64,000 nucleotides of DNA from WRMS01 sp038562165 (lineage in GTDB: Bacteria > Bacillota > Peptococcia > DRI-13 > UBA5745). This document shows positions 35,389-42,958 of this stretch, piece by piece. The position numbers and the translations under genes are program-made. Every line of letters starts with the position of its first letter. Positions within the stretch are counted from its first letter, which is position 1. A model generated the notes under the pieces. It was not told the DNA's origin. It made no database searches and saw nothing but the letters and a program-made list of their open reading frames with translations. Where the stretch lies: NCBI GenBank assembly GCA_038562165.1, contig JBCFAO010000002.1:62001-126000 (forward strand), in the 5' to 3' direction.

Positions 35389-35847
35389 ATGAGCGCAAAA
35401 AAAGTTAAGGGTGCATCGCCGAGTTTTACCCCTATTGTGAATGTTGAAGTTAATAAAGAGGATTTTGCCCATGCCGGCGAAGGCAGCTCTCAGATCAAGG
35501 CCAATTTGCTGAAACTGGGCTATTCTCCTAAGGCTATCCGCCAGGTGGCGGTGGCCTCTTATGAGGCGGAGCTGAATATCGTCATTCATTCCCTGGGGGG
35601 ATGGCTGGAATGCGGCGTCCGGCCCGGTCTGATCCAGATCGTAGCCCGGGATAGAGGCCCGGGTATTGCCGACTTGGATAAAGCCATGGAAAAAGGCTTT
35701 TCCACAGCGCCGCCCCACATTCAGCAGATGGGCTTTGGCGCCGGCATGGGCTTGCCTAACATGAAGAGCTGTTGCGATGAGTTTACCATCGAGAGCAAGG
35801 CCGGCTCGCCTACGGTAATTACTATGTTGATTAAAGACGAAGGTTGA
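35389..35847 (+). CDS. Anti-sigma-type histidine kinase-like ATPase (RsbW/SpoIIAB-like)
   Basis: This 152-residue GHKL ATPase domain stands alone. N-box EAELNIVIHS, G1 box DRGPGIADLDKAM and G2 box GFGAGMGLPNM are all present, but there is no dimerisation or sensor domain. Such proteins act as anti-sigma factors or serine kinases. It lies 15 bases after the pseudo-receiver regulator and 44 before the hydrogenase-like gene. A pairing with Fe-hydrogenase-like genes recurs in Clostridia, to my knowledge. Its partner is unknown. Confidence 0.85.
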   Translation: MSAKKVKGASPSFTPIVNVEVNKEDFAHAGEGSSQIKANLLKLGYSPKAIRQVAVASYEAELNIVIHSLGGWLECGVRPGLIQIVARDRGPGIADLDKAMEKGFSTAPPHIQQMGFGAGMGLPNMKSCCDEFTIESKAGSPTVITMLIKDEG

Positions 35848-35891
35848 CGCAATACCTGTTTTCACCATGAAGCTGAAAAGGAGGGGTGGTC

Positions 35892-37193
35892 GTGAAGTCC
35901 CATTCTGTTGCACTGGAAAAAGGACGTTGTGTCGGCTGTACCGCTTGCATCAAAAGCTGTCCGACTCAGGCCATTCGGGTAAAAAAGCGGATGGCCTTTA
36001 TTACAGAAGCCCGGTGTATCGATTGCGGCGAATGTATCCGGGTATGTCCCAAATATGCCAAAATCGCCAATACCATGGACTTGGAAGTGATCCGGGAATA
36101 CCGTTATCCGGTGGCTCTGGTTTCTCCCGCTTTATATGGCCAATTTCCCCTTGGCACGGACAGCTCCCTGGTTTTATCGGGGCTCATTGAAATGGGTTTT
36201 AAACGGGTAGTAGATGTGGCTCAAGGCGCCGATTATCTGGAAGGCATCATCAACGGCTATGTGGAGGATCATCCCGATATCCGGCCTTTGATTTCTGCCG
36301 GCTGCCCGGCAGTGAGCCGCCTGATTGCCGTGCGTTTTCCGGAATTGGCGGAGAATGTGATTCCTGTGTTTTCACCGGCAGAAATCATGGCGAAGCTGAC
36401 CAGGGAAAAGATGATTAAAGAAGGTTACCCGGCAAAAGAAGTGGGCATATTTTACCTGGCCCCCTGCACGGCGGAAGTCACCGCCGCCAGAAACCCTATC
36501 GGCATGGATGAGCGGGTCATCGATGGCAGTATTAGTATCGGTGACGTTTTTTGGCCCTTGTTTAATATCGTCAAAGGATTGAAGGTCCCCGTGGTCAGTT
36601 CCCACTTTAGCGCCAAAGGCCTGCGTTGGGCCAGCATCGGCGGCGAAGCAAAAATGCTGAAGGGCAATTACAGCACTTTGGCTGTGGACGGATTAGGTTC
36701 GTTAATCGAAGTGTTGGAGTCCCTGTCCATGGGGCGGCTGCAGGGTATTGATTATATTGAAGGCCGGGCCTGCACCTGCGGTTGTGTGGGCGGCGTGCTC
36801 AATGTGGAAAACAGCTATGTGGCCCGGGAAATTATCCGCCAGACCAGCCGGCGGATAAAGCCTGAAATGGAAATGGAAGAAGGGGCCTTGCGCTGGCAGG
36901 ACTACCAATGGAACCATAGCTTGCAATACCAGGCGGCTCTGCTTTTGGATGAGAAGCCGGAAGTGGCTATGCTGAAGCTGGAAGCGGTAAACGATATTCT
37001 CCGCAAGCTGCCGGGGATGGACTGCGGCGCCTGCGGCGCTCCCAATTGCCGGGCCTTAGCCGAGGATATCGTTCAGGATCAGGCCGACCAGATGGATTGC
37101 ATTTTTGTTTTCCGGGACCGGGTCACCAGCCTGGCCGAAGATATGGTCAAGCTGTCCAGAAAGCTGCCCTTGTCCATGTCGGAAGATATGTAG
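35892..37193 (+). CDS. Sensory-type [FeFe]-hydrogenase-like protein
   Basis: This protein of about 433 residues has two N-terminal 4Fe-4S motifs (CVGCTACIKSCP, CIDCGECIRVCP). The hydrogenase large-domain H-cluster cysteines lie in SAGCPAV, APCTAE and RACTCGC. A C-terminal Fe-S domain has MDCGACGAPNC. The usual catalytic motifs (TSCCPxW, MPCxxK) are altered, so hydrogen sensing or another redox role is more likely than turnover. GTG at 35892 has AAGGAGG seven bases upstream. The two genes before it encode a regulator and an anti-sigma-like ATPase, so its output is probably transcriptional. Confidence 0.85.
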   Translation: MKSHSVALEKGRCVGCTACIKSCPTQAIRVKKRMAFITEARCIDCGECIRVCPKYAKIANTMDLEVIREYRYPVALVSPALYGQFPLGTDSSLVLSGLIEMGFKRVVDVAQGADYLEGIINGYVEDHPDIRPLISAGCPAVSRLIAVRFPELAENVIPVFSPAEIMAKLTREKMIKEGYPAKEVGIFYLAPCTAEVTAARNPIGMDERVIDGSISIGDVFWPLFNIVKGLKVPVVSSHFSAKGLRWASIGGEAKMLKGNYSTLAVDGLGSLIEVLESLSMGRLQGIDYIEGRACTCGCVGGVLNVENSYVAREIIRQTSRRIKPEMEMEEGALRWQDYQWNHSLQYQAALLLDEKPEVAMLKLEAVNDILRKLPGMDCGACGAPNCRALAEDIVQDQADQMDCIFVFRDRVTSLAEDMVKLSRKLPLSMSEDM

Positions 37194-37262
37194 ATGCAGG
37201 AGGCAGAAAAGAGGACTCAATCAAAGGAAAATCAATCTCTGCTCACTTCTCGTCGATTAATC

Positions 37263-37296
37263 AAGGCTGCCCGCCAATTTGGGGCAGCCTTTTTTG
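37263..37296 (+). terminator. Terminator of the hydrogenase-sensor operon
   Basis: GGCTGCCC (37265-37272) pairs with GGGCAGCC (37282-37289), followed by a T-run. Confidence 0.85.
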
Positions 37297-37300
37297 CGGC

Positions 37301-37350
37301 GGTTTGCGATGGTTCGCAGCGGTTCGCAGCGGTTCGCAGCGGTTCGCGAC
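37301..37350. repeat. Tandem decamer repeat
   Basis: Five head-to-tail decamers occur: GGTTTGCGAT, three exact GGTTCGCAGC, and GGTTCGCGAC. They lie in the 368-base gap between the sensor operon and a DUF1858 gene. The rest of the gap (37351-37561) shows no convincing gene. Confidence 0.85.
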
Positions 37351-37561
37351 GGGGGAGTCGGCGGCTCGCCGGTCCCTAATGCCCGCCCCGCTAAGCCGCA
37401 TTCCCTTAATACCTGCCCCTCTGTTCACGTCTCCTCCTGCCCTCTGCGGACAAAAAAAGAACTGCCGCTCCTTGGCTTTCTTAAACCAATTTGCAGCAGC
37501 TCCCGGCCTTCGCCATCGCTTAAATGTGTCCGGCCTTCATTTTTGCTTAAACGTGCCTGCT

Positions 37562-37765
37562 TTAGGCTTGTTTTTCTTCTGCGGCGGCATTCAAATCAGC
37601 TAATAGCTGATCCACATCGATACCGTGGACCTCAGCGCCCTGGGCCAAATTTTCAAAACGGGCGGCCATACAGCCAATGCAGCCCATGCCATACTCTCTG
37701 AATACGGGAACAACCTCGGGAAAATTGGCTACGATATCGGTAATAGCCATATCTTTTGTAATCAT
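37562..37765 (-). CDS. DUF1858 redox-disulfide domain protein
   Basis: This 67-residue single-domain protein begins MITKDMAITDIVANFPEVVPVF and has the CxxC pair in MGCIGCMAA. It belongs to the DUF1858 (hybrid-cluster-protein-associated disulfide) family. A redox or iron-sulfur-related role is assumed for the family but not proven. GGGAGG precedes the ATG. It is a single gene facing the sensor operon. Confidence 0.9.
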   Translation of the reverse strand: MITKDMAITDIVANFPEVVPVFREYGMGCIGCMAARFENLAQGAEVHGIDVDQLLADLNAAAEEKQA

Positions 37766-38011
37766 GAAAAAAACCTCCCGGCTTAATATTTACTATAAGG
37801 ATACCCTTATTAATTCGATTATATCAAAGCCTGGGCACAAAGCAATGTTTTTTTTGCCGGCTTTGTTTTAATAAAGCCAGTTTTAAATTAAACAATAAAA
37901 AAGAGAATGGCCTTTAATTATAGCCGGAAAGATGATAAAATAACTTGATAGATCGCAGTACTTATGCCGGATTTGCTCCGGCAATCAGTATAAATTGGGA
38001 GGTAGATAGCG

Positions 38012-39175
38012 TTGGCTAAGATTTTCGGTTTGGCGGGCTTGCGTCCGGCCGAAGCATGGGCAGAAAAGGTTACTTGTCCCCCTTACGATGTGATTAAACC
38101 GGGCACTCCCTTGGAAATGCTGCTGCAAAGCAATCCCGATTCTTTATATCATGTGATTTTAGGCGGCTCGCCGGTGGCTGAGCTTGCCGCTTTACGTCAA
38201 AAAGGCGCGCTTATCGAAGACGAAAAGCCCGGCTTTTATGTTTACGAGCAATGCTACGGCGCCCAGCGCCGTCTCGGTATGCTGGCTGCTCCTCAGGTTA
38301 CTCCCTACGAGCAGAAAGAAGTTATCCGCCACGAAAAAACTTTTGATGAAAAAGTTAAAGGCAGGATAAAACTAATGGAAGAGACGGGCTATGTGACGGA
38401 GCCTATTTGGCTTTTGACGAGAGCGCCTATTGGCCAGGTTCTGGAGCAGGTTTGCACCGGCAATCAGCCCCTTTATGAATTCACTTCGGGTTTTCAGGGG
38501 GAGTCGGAGCTTAGCGGTATCAGCAACCGTATTTTCAAAATAGACGAAGACAGCGCTCAAGGTCAGTTGCTGAAAGATATGGTAGGGCGGGAGCCCCTTT
38601 ATATTGCAGATGGTCATCACCGCTACCACAGCGCCCTCAAAATGGGCCTTGACCGCTGCATTGCTTACGTTTGCCCGGCGGATCAAGCCAAAATCCAGGC
38701 CTACAACCGGGTGATCCGGGGCAAGGTGGATTTTGAAGACATCAAAGAAAAGCTGCCTCTGGAGCCGGTAGCGGCTTTTGCCACGCCGGAGCGCCATTCC
38801 TTTACGATCTATACCAGAAAGGGCTTATGGCAGTATAAAGTTGACGCCGTCGATGAGAGGGATGTTATCGAACGCCTGGACTGCCGCATTTTGGAAAATA
38901 CCTTGTACCCGCTGCTGGGCTTGCAGCATGACATGATTATGGACAGCCGCCATTTTGACTATTATCCGGAGCAGGATCTGGCCCGCATGCAGCAGGTGGT
39001 GGATGAAGGAATTTACGATCTGGCTGTGGCCCTCCATCCCGTCAATCCCGAAGATTTAATGGCAGTAGCTGATGCCGGCACCTTGGATCCGGAAATCGTT
39101 ATGCCGGAGAAATCTACATTTTTTGCACCAAAAATTTTATCGGGATTGATCCTTATTCCTACGGCAAAATCCTGA
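38012..39175 (+). CDS. DUF1015 family protein
   Basis: This 387-residue protein of the DUF1015 family (function unknown; often near serine biosynthesis genes) begins MAKIFGLAGLRPAEAWAEKV and has CPPYDVI, HEKTFDEKVKGR and the highly conserved IADGHHRYHSA motif. The start is TTG at 38012 behind GGGAGGT. No serine biosynthesis gene is nearby. The His-rich motif suggests a hydrolase- or nuclease-like site, but this is a guess. Confidence 0.88.
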   Translation: MAKIFGLAGLRPAEAWAEKVTCPPYDVIKPGTPLEMLLQSNPDSLYHVILGGSPVAELAALRQKGALIEDEKPGFYVYEQCYGAQRRLGMLAAPQVTPYEQKEVIRHEKTFDEKVKGRIKLMEETGYVTEPIWLLTRAPIGQVLEQVCTGNQPLYEFTSGFQGESELSGISNRIFKIDEDSAQGQLLKDMVGREPLYIADGHHRYHSALKMGLDRCIAYVCPADQAKIQAYNRVIRGKVDFEDIKEKLPLEPVAAFATPERHSFTIYTRKGLWQYKVDAVDERDVIERLDCRILENTLYPLLGLQHDMIMDSRHFDYYPEQDLARMQQVVDEGIYDLAVALHPVNPEDLMAVADAGTLDPEIVMPEKSTFFAPKILSGLILIPTAKS

Positions 39176-39241
39176 TATGGCAATTAAATTCGGATAATAA
39201 CTATAAAGCGGTTATTATACCTTGAATTATGGAGGTGACCC

Positions 39242-39814
39242 ATGCTGAAAGGCAAAAAAGTAATCCTGCGCACCCTTGAGGCCGCCGATGCGGAAATTCT
39301 GCAAAAGTGGTATATGGATAAGGATTTTCGCCAGGCTTATGATGCATATGATAGCATTGATCTTGAGTCGATTAAAGAAGAAATCGCTCAGTCCCAGGGA
39401 GGGATATATGATCCCCGGTTGGATAAGCTGACATTTTTAGTATTGAGAGCCAGAGATCAGGTACCCATCGGTGTTTGCTGCCTGCGCAATATTGACCGGC
39501 TCAATGGCAATGCCGAGCTTTTGCTGGGCATAGGAGAGAAGGATATGCGCTTGGCAGGCTTTGGCCTTGACCTGCTCATCGTATTGCTTGACCTGGCCTA
39601 TTATGGGTTGGGCCTGCAGAAGACGTATATGCGGATTTTGGAAAGCCAGCCCTATGGCTTGCAAAATGCCCTGAAGTTTGGCTACAAGCCCGAAGGCCAT
39701 TTGCGCAACCAGGCTTTTGTAGACGGCAAATATGCCAACGTCTTTTTTCTGGGGATGCTGCGGTCGGAATACGAAAAGCTTTCCATTGTCCCTAAATGGA
39801 AAAAAAGAAGCTAG
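39242..39814 (+). CDS. GNAT-family N-acetyltransferase
   Basis: This 190-residue RimJ/RimL-like GNAT protein has the N-terminal strand GKKVILRTLEAADAEILQKWY, a pyrophosphate-binding region near MRLAGFGLDLLIVLLDLAYYGLGLQKTYMR, and the terminal GYKPEGHLRNQAFVDGKYANVFFLGML. The substrate is unknown; protein N-termini, aminoglycosides or amino acids are options in the family. AGGTGACC precedes the ATG. Confidence 0.88.
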   Translation: MLKGKKVILRTLEAADAEILQKWYMDKDFRQAYDAYDSIDLESIKEEIAQSQGGIYDPRLDKLTFLVLRARDQVPIGVCCLRNIDRLNGNAELLLGIGEKDMRLAGFGLDLLIVLLDLAYYGLGLQKTYMRILESQPYGLQNALKFGYKPEGHLRNQAFVDGKYANVFFLGMLRSEYEKLSIVPKWKKRS

Positions 39815-39878
39815 TACTCTGTGACAACTTTTAGAGGTCACAAAGCACTAAAAGATTAATAGGAGATTATTGATAGAA

Positions 39879-40925
39879 ATGGCAAAGATTTTAGGCTTTT
39901 GCGGTACGGCCAAAAACACGGGTAAAACCACGACCATGAAAGTAGTGATGGATGGCGCTTATGCCCAAGGCTTGAGGGTGGCCCTCACCAGCATAGGCTA
40001 TGACGGTGAATTAGCGGATCATGTCACCGGGTTGCCTAAACCCAGGATATATGCGGAAAATGGTACCTTGGTAGCTATTGCCGAACGCTGCGCCAAGGAA
40101 AGCGGCGCCGACATCGAGATTTTAAAACGAACCGATATGGATACGGCTTTAGGCAAAGTGGTGATTGGCCGGGTGAGAAAACCCGGTCTGCTGTTGCTTG
40201 CCGGTCCCACCAAAAGCAGCGAGATTCGCCGGGCCAATGAAATGCTGGAAGAAGTGGGCTGTGATCTGATCCTGGTGGACGGCGCTCTCAACAGAATTGC
40301 TCCCATGGTAGAGACAGACGGCATAATTATGGCTACCGGCGCTTCCCGTAAAGCGGATATCGAGCTTCTGGCCCAGGAAACCGCCAATATCAGCAGCATA
40401 TATGAGCTGCCTGTTTATGAGCCGGCGGCAGGCGCCGGTTTTGCGGAAAAAGTAGGGGAGGGAGCTATTTTGGAAAGCACCTCCCTTTTGGACGAAGATA
40501 CGGCGGAAAGGCTGCTGGAACGGATCCAGCCCAGCACAGAAGCCGTTGCCATAAAGGGTATTATCGGCAGTGACGCTTTTGAAACCTTGCTGGAAAAAGG
40601 CGGTCAGAAGCTGCAAGGAGTGACCTTCGTTTTCCAGGATCCCATCAAAATACTGGTGTCCGGCTTGCCTATGGATTTACAGCGCTGGCTGAAAGGCCTT
40701 GAGAATATGGGGGCTAAAGTGGCTGTACTGAGGCAAGTGAAGCTGAAGCTGATTACCATCAATCCTTTTTATCCCCGTTACCGCTATTCCACCCATGATT
40801 ATGAAGCAGCCTATGTTGATAAAGATAAGTTAAAAGAACGTTTTTTAGAGCTGGTAAAGGCTCCGGTAGTCAATGTTCTTGACGAGACAGAAGAAGAGAT
40901 ATTCCGGCGGGTTATGGAAGGGTAA
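39879..40925 (+). CDS. P-loop NTPase of uncertain function (KamB/reactivase-like?)
   Basis: This protein of about 348 residues has a Walker A CGTAKNTGKTTTMK near its start, TSIGYDGE soon after, and ILVDGALNRIAPM as a Walker-B-like strand. The layout recalls P-loop subunits linked to B12 aminomutase reactivation (KamB-like), but no aminomutase is nearby, so this is tentative. ATG at 39879 is preferred; TTG at 39870 is too near the AGGAG. The next gene starts four bases after its stop. Confidence 0.6.
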   Translation: MAKILGFCGTAKNTGKTTTMKVVMDGAYAQGLRVALTSIGYDGELADHVTGLPKPRIYAENGTLVAIAERCAKESGADIEILKRTDMDTALGKVVIGRVRKPGLLLLAGPTKSSEIRRANEMLEEVGCDLILVDGALNRIAPMVETDGIIMATGASRKADIELLAQETANISSIYELPVYEPAAGAGFAEKVGEGAILESTSLLDEDTAERLLERIQPSTEAVAIKGIIGSDAFETLLEKGGQKLQGVTFVFQDPIKILVSGLPMDLQRWLKGLENMGAKVAVLRQVKLKLITINPFYPRYRYSTHDYEAAYVDKDKLKERFLELVKAPVVNVLDETEEEIFRRVMEG

Positions 40926-40928
40926 ATT

Positions 40929-41426
40929 ATGAGCAAAGAAAGACCGATGGCTGAATACACTTATTTAAGAAGGATCAAAATCCAGTTAAGCATCATCACC
41001 TTTTTGTTGGCTGCCCTGATTCCGGTGGCCATTGCCGACGGCGGCAAATATGGCATAGCCGGCCTGGTTTTTTTGTTTGCCGCGGGCTTTGCGTTTATTA
41101 TCTGGCAAGACAGCTCCAGCAAGATCCTGGTTTATGCCGACAGGATTGTGCAGGAAAAAGGCGCCGGCCCCTTGCGGCGAATCCTGACCATCAAGTGGCA
41201 GGATGGCCGTTATCTCAAAGACGATACCAGCCTGTTTACCTTTGGCCGCAGCTATATTTTGCAGGACAATCAGTCTAAGCCGGTGCGGATCAGAGTTAAT
41301 TCTACCTTAAACAATTATGAAGAAATTTTAAAAACCATTGTAAAACGCTGCTCCGACTTGGAGCTTAATCAGCGGGCAAAGACATCTTTAGCCAAGATGG
41401 GCATAGATACGGCGAAGCTTTCATGA
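40929..41426 (+). CDS. Small membrane protein, unknown function
   Basis: This 165-residue protein has two adjacent hydrophobic helices near residues 18-60, then a soluble beta-rich domain (ILVYADRIVQEKGAGPLRRILTIKW) that resembles a bacterial PH-like fold by eye. It is close behind the P-loop NTPase gene and probably co-transcribed. No family is recognised with confidence. Confidence 0.7.
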   Translation: MSKERPMAEYTYLRRIKIQLSIITFLLAALIPVAIADGGKYGIAGLVFLFAAGFAFIIWQDSSSKILVYADRIVQEKGAGPLRRILTIKWQDGRYLKDDTSLFTFGRSYILQDNQSKPVRIRVNSTLNNYEEILKTIVKRCSDLELNQRAKTSLAKMGIDTAKLS

Positions 41427-41455
41427 ATCTGGCGATTTATGGGAACTATTTTTTC

Positions 41456-41503
41456 TTGACATCACAAAGGATTAGGATTAGTATCTAATTAATAATTATT
41501 ATT
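41456..41503 (+). promoter_or_regulatory. Promoter and PerR/Fur-like box of the fur-family gene
   Basis: TTGACA (41456-41461), a 17-base spacer and TAGTAT (41479-41484) form the promoter. AATAATTATTATT (41491-41503) is a perfect 6-1-6 palindrome close to the PerR/Fur box, placed at the expected transcription start. This suggests autorepression. Confidence 0.75.
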
Positions 41504-41520
41504 TTTAAGGGATGGTATAC

Positions 41521-41925
41521 ATGAGCAAGAGTCAGCGCTTAACCAAGCAAAAAACAGCCATCCTGGAGATCCTGCGCAGCGTGGATACCCATCCTACGGC
41601 TGAATGGATTTACCAGGAAGCCCGTAAAGAAATTCCCGGCCTGTCCTTGGGCACGGTTTATCGCAATCTCAATCAACTGCGGGACAACGGCGAAATTTTG
41701 GAATTAAATTACGGCAGCAGCCAGAGCCGTTTTGATGGTACGGCCCAAAATCATTATCACTTCCGCTGCACTCAATGCGGCCGGATTTGGGATCTGCCCA
41801 TGCCGGTGATGAAGACCATTGAGAATAAGGCAAAGGTACTAAAAAACTTCCAAATTGACGGCCATCGTTTAGAATTCTATGGTACCTGTGAGGATTGCCA
41901 GCAAGAGGAAAAAGCGGCGATTTAA
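41521..41925 (+). CDS. Fur-family metalloregulator, PerR-like
   Basis: This protein of about 134 residues has a winged helix (RLTKQKTAILEILRSVDTHPTAEWIY; SLGTVYRNLNQL). The metal-sensing part has QNHYHFRCTQCG and a second zinc pair CEDCQ. The two CxxC pairs form the structural zinc site. DGTAQNHYHF is closer to PerR (peroxide sensing) than to classic Fur. ATG at 41521 is used. A palindrome in its own promoter supports autoregulation. Confidence 0.9.
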   Translation: MSKSQRLTKQKTAILEILRSVDTHPTAEWIYQEARKEIPGLSLGTVYRNLNQLRDNGEILELNYGSSQSRFDGTAQNHYHFRCTQCGRIWDLPMPVMKTIENKAKVLKNFQIDGHRLEFYGTCEDCQQEEKAAI

Positions 41926-41967
41926 AGGTGATGGGAAACATTGTTAAGCAATCGGCACACAGCCAGT

Positions 41968-42008
41968 AAAAATTGGGATCTCGCTATAGAGCGGATCCCA
42001 ATTTTTTT
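41968..42008. terminator. Bidirectional terminator between the fur-family gene and the sugar operon
   Basis: AAAAATTGGGATC (41968-41980) pairs exactly with GATCCCAATTTTT (41994-42006). It overlaps the last codons of the convergent HAD phosphatase gene. Confidence 0.92.
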
Positions 42009-42850
42009 GTTTTCTTCCCAGAGAGGGGCGGCCTGCTTTTTTCATAAGCGGGAATGATGTTCATTATAGCATGGGCAACGCCGGCCTCTGTCACAGATTT
42101 TGTAGTATATCCCGCATGCGTCTTGACTTTAACGCTGGCATTCGCCATGGCAATACCACAGCCCGCCATTTGAATCATTTTTATGTCATTTTCAGAATCG
42201 CCGATTGCCGCAATTTCAGTTTTTTTTATATCTAATATCTTGCTTAGATATTCTAAGGCCGACGCTTTGCTGGCTTGATTCGAGTAAATTTCCAGAGTGT
42301 CTTGCATTGCCAAATCTCCATGGGTCGCCTCCGGAAACCGCTGATTAACGTTATCTCTAATTGTGCTTAATAAATCGAGATCATTTGACATGATGGAAAC
42401 CTTGTTTATTTTTGCTGAAGAAACAGGAGGGGCATGATTCGAATAAAAATTGACGGTACCTTCATTTTCTAGAACAGACACAACCCGGTCATCTCTGAAT
42501 CTTATGTCTGTATAAGCCTTGGTTTCTGACATCAATACATAAGCCAGCTTCAAAAACCTGCATTCCCTTAATAAATAATCGACGATATCCTCTTTCAGGT
42601 ATTCTTTATATACCATATACCGGTTTTTCACATCATAGAGAACGGAGCCATTTATCGTGATTGCATAGCTATCTATCTGTAATACCTTTAGGAACTGAGC
42701 AATGGATTCAAAGTGCCTTCCTGATGCAAGAACAATGGTTGCACCTTTATTTTTCGCATAATGAATAGCATTCAGCACTGAGGGTTGAATACTCGTTTCA
42801 CCGTACTCAAGCAAAGTCCCATCGATATCTATTGCAATGAGTTTAATCAT
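41984..42850 (-). CDS. HAD-superfamily phosphatase, Cof type
   Basis: This protein of about 288 residues is a type IIB HAD hydrolase. Motif I is AIDIDGTLL, motif II ASGR, motif III Lys lies in INKVSIMSND, and motif IV is IGDSENDIKMI. Cof-type enzymes dephosphorylate sugar phosphates. ATG at 42850 follows AAGGAG; the open frame extends further but without support. It is the last gene of the minus-strand PTS operon, 108 bases after the RuBisCO-like gene, and may act on a pathway intermediate or relieve sugar-phosphate stress. Confidence 0.9.
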   Translation of the reverse strand: MIKLIAIDIDGTLLEYGETSIQPSVLNAIHYAKNKGATIVLASGRHFESIAQFLKVLQIDSYAITINGSVLYDVKNRYMVYKEYLKEDIVDYLLRECRFLKLAYVLMSETKAYTDIRFRDDRVVSVLENEGTVNFYSNHAPPVSSAKINKVSIMSNDLDLLSTIRDNVNQRFPEATHGDLAMQDTLEIYSNQASKASALEYLSKILDIKKTEIAAIGDSENDIKMIQMAGCGIAMANASVKVKTHAGYTTKSVTEAGVAHAIMNIIPAYEKSRPPLSGKKTKKLGSAL

Positions 42851-42958
42851 CCTTTTCTCCTTGTTTAATAAAATATCAGGATATCGGAACCCCGCGCGTA
42901 TCCTTTGGGCTTCCGATACCCTGAAATGTGCTGACATGAACAGTAAGGAATTAAAGCC

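Noticed and set aside
35892..37193. Catalytic [FeFe]-hydrogenase
   Set aside because: The L1 and L2 loops deviate from TSCCPxW and MPCxxK, and no maturation or partner electron-transfer genes are adjacent. A sensory role is more likely.
42851..42937. Longer N-terminus of the HAD phosphatase
   Set aside because: The family begins with IKLIAIDIDGTLL and a good AAGGAG site precedes the ATG at 42850.
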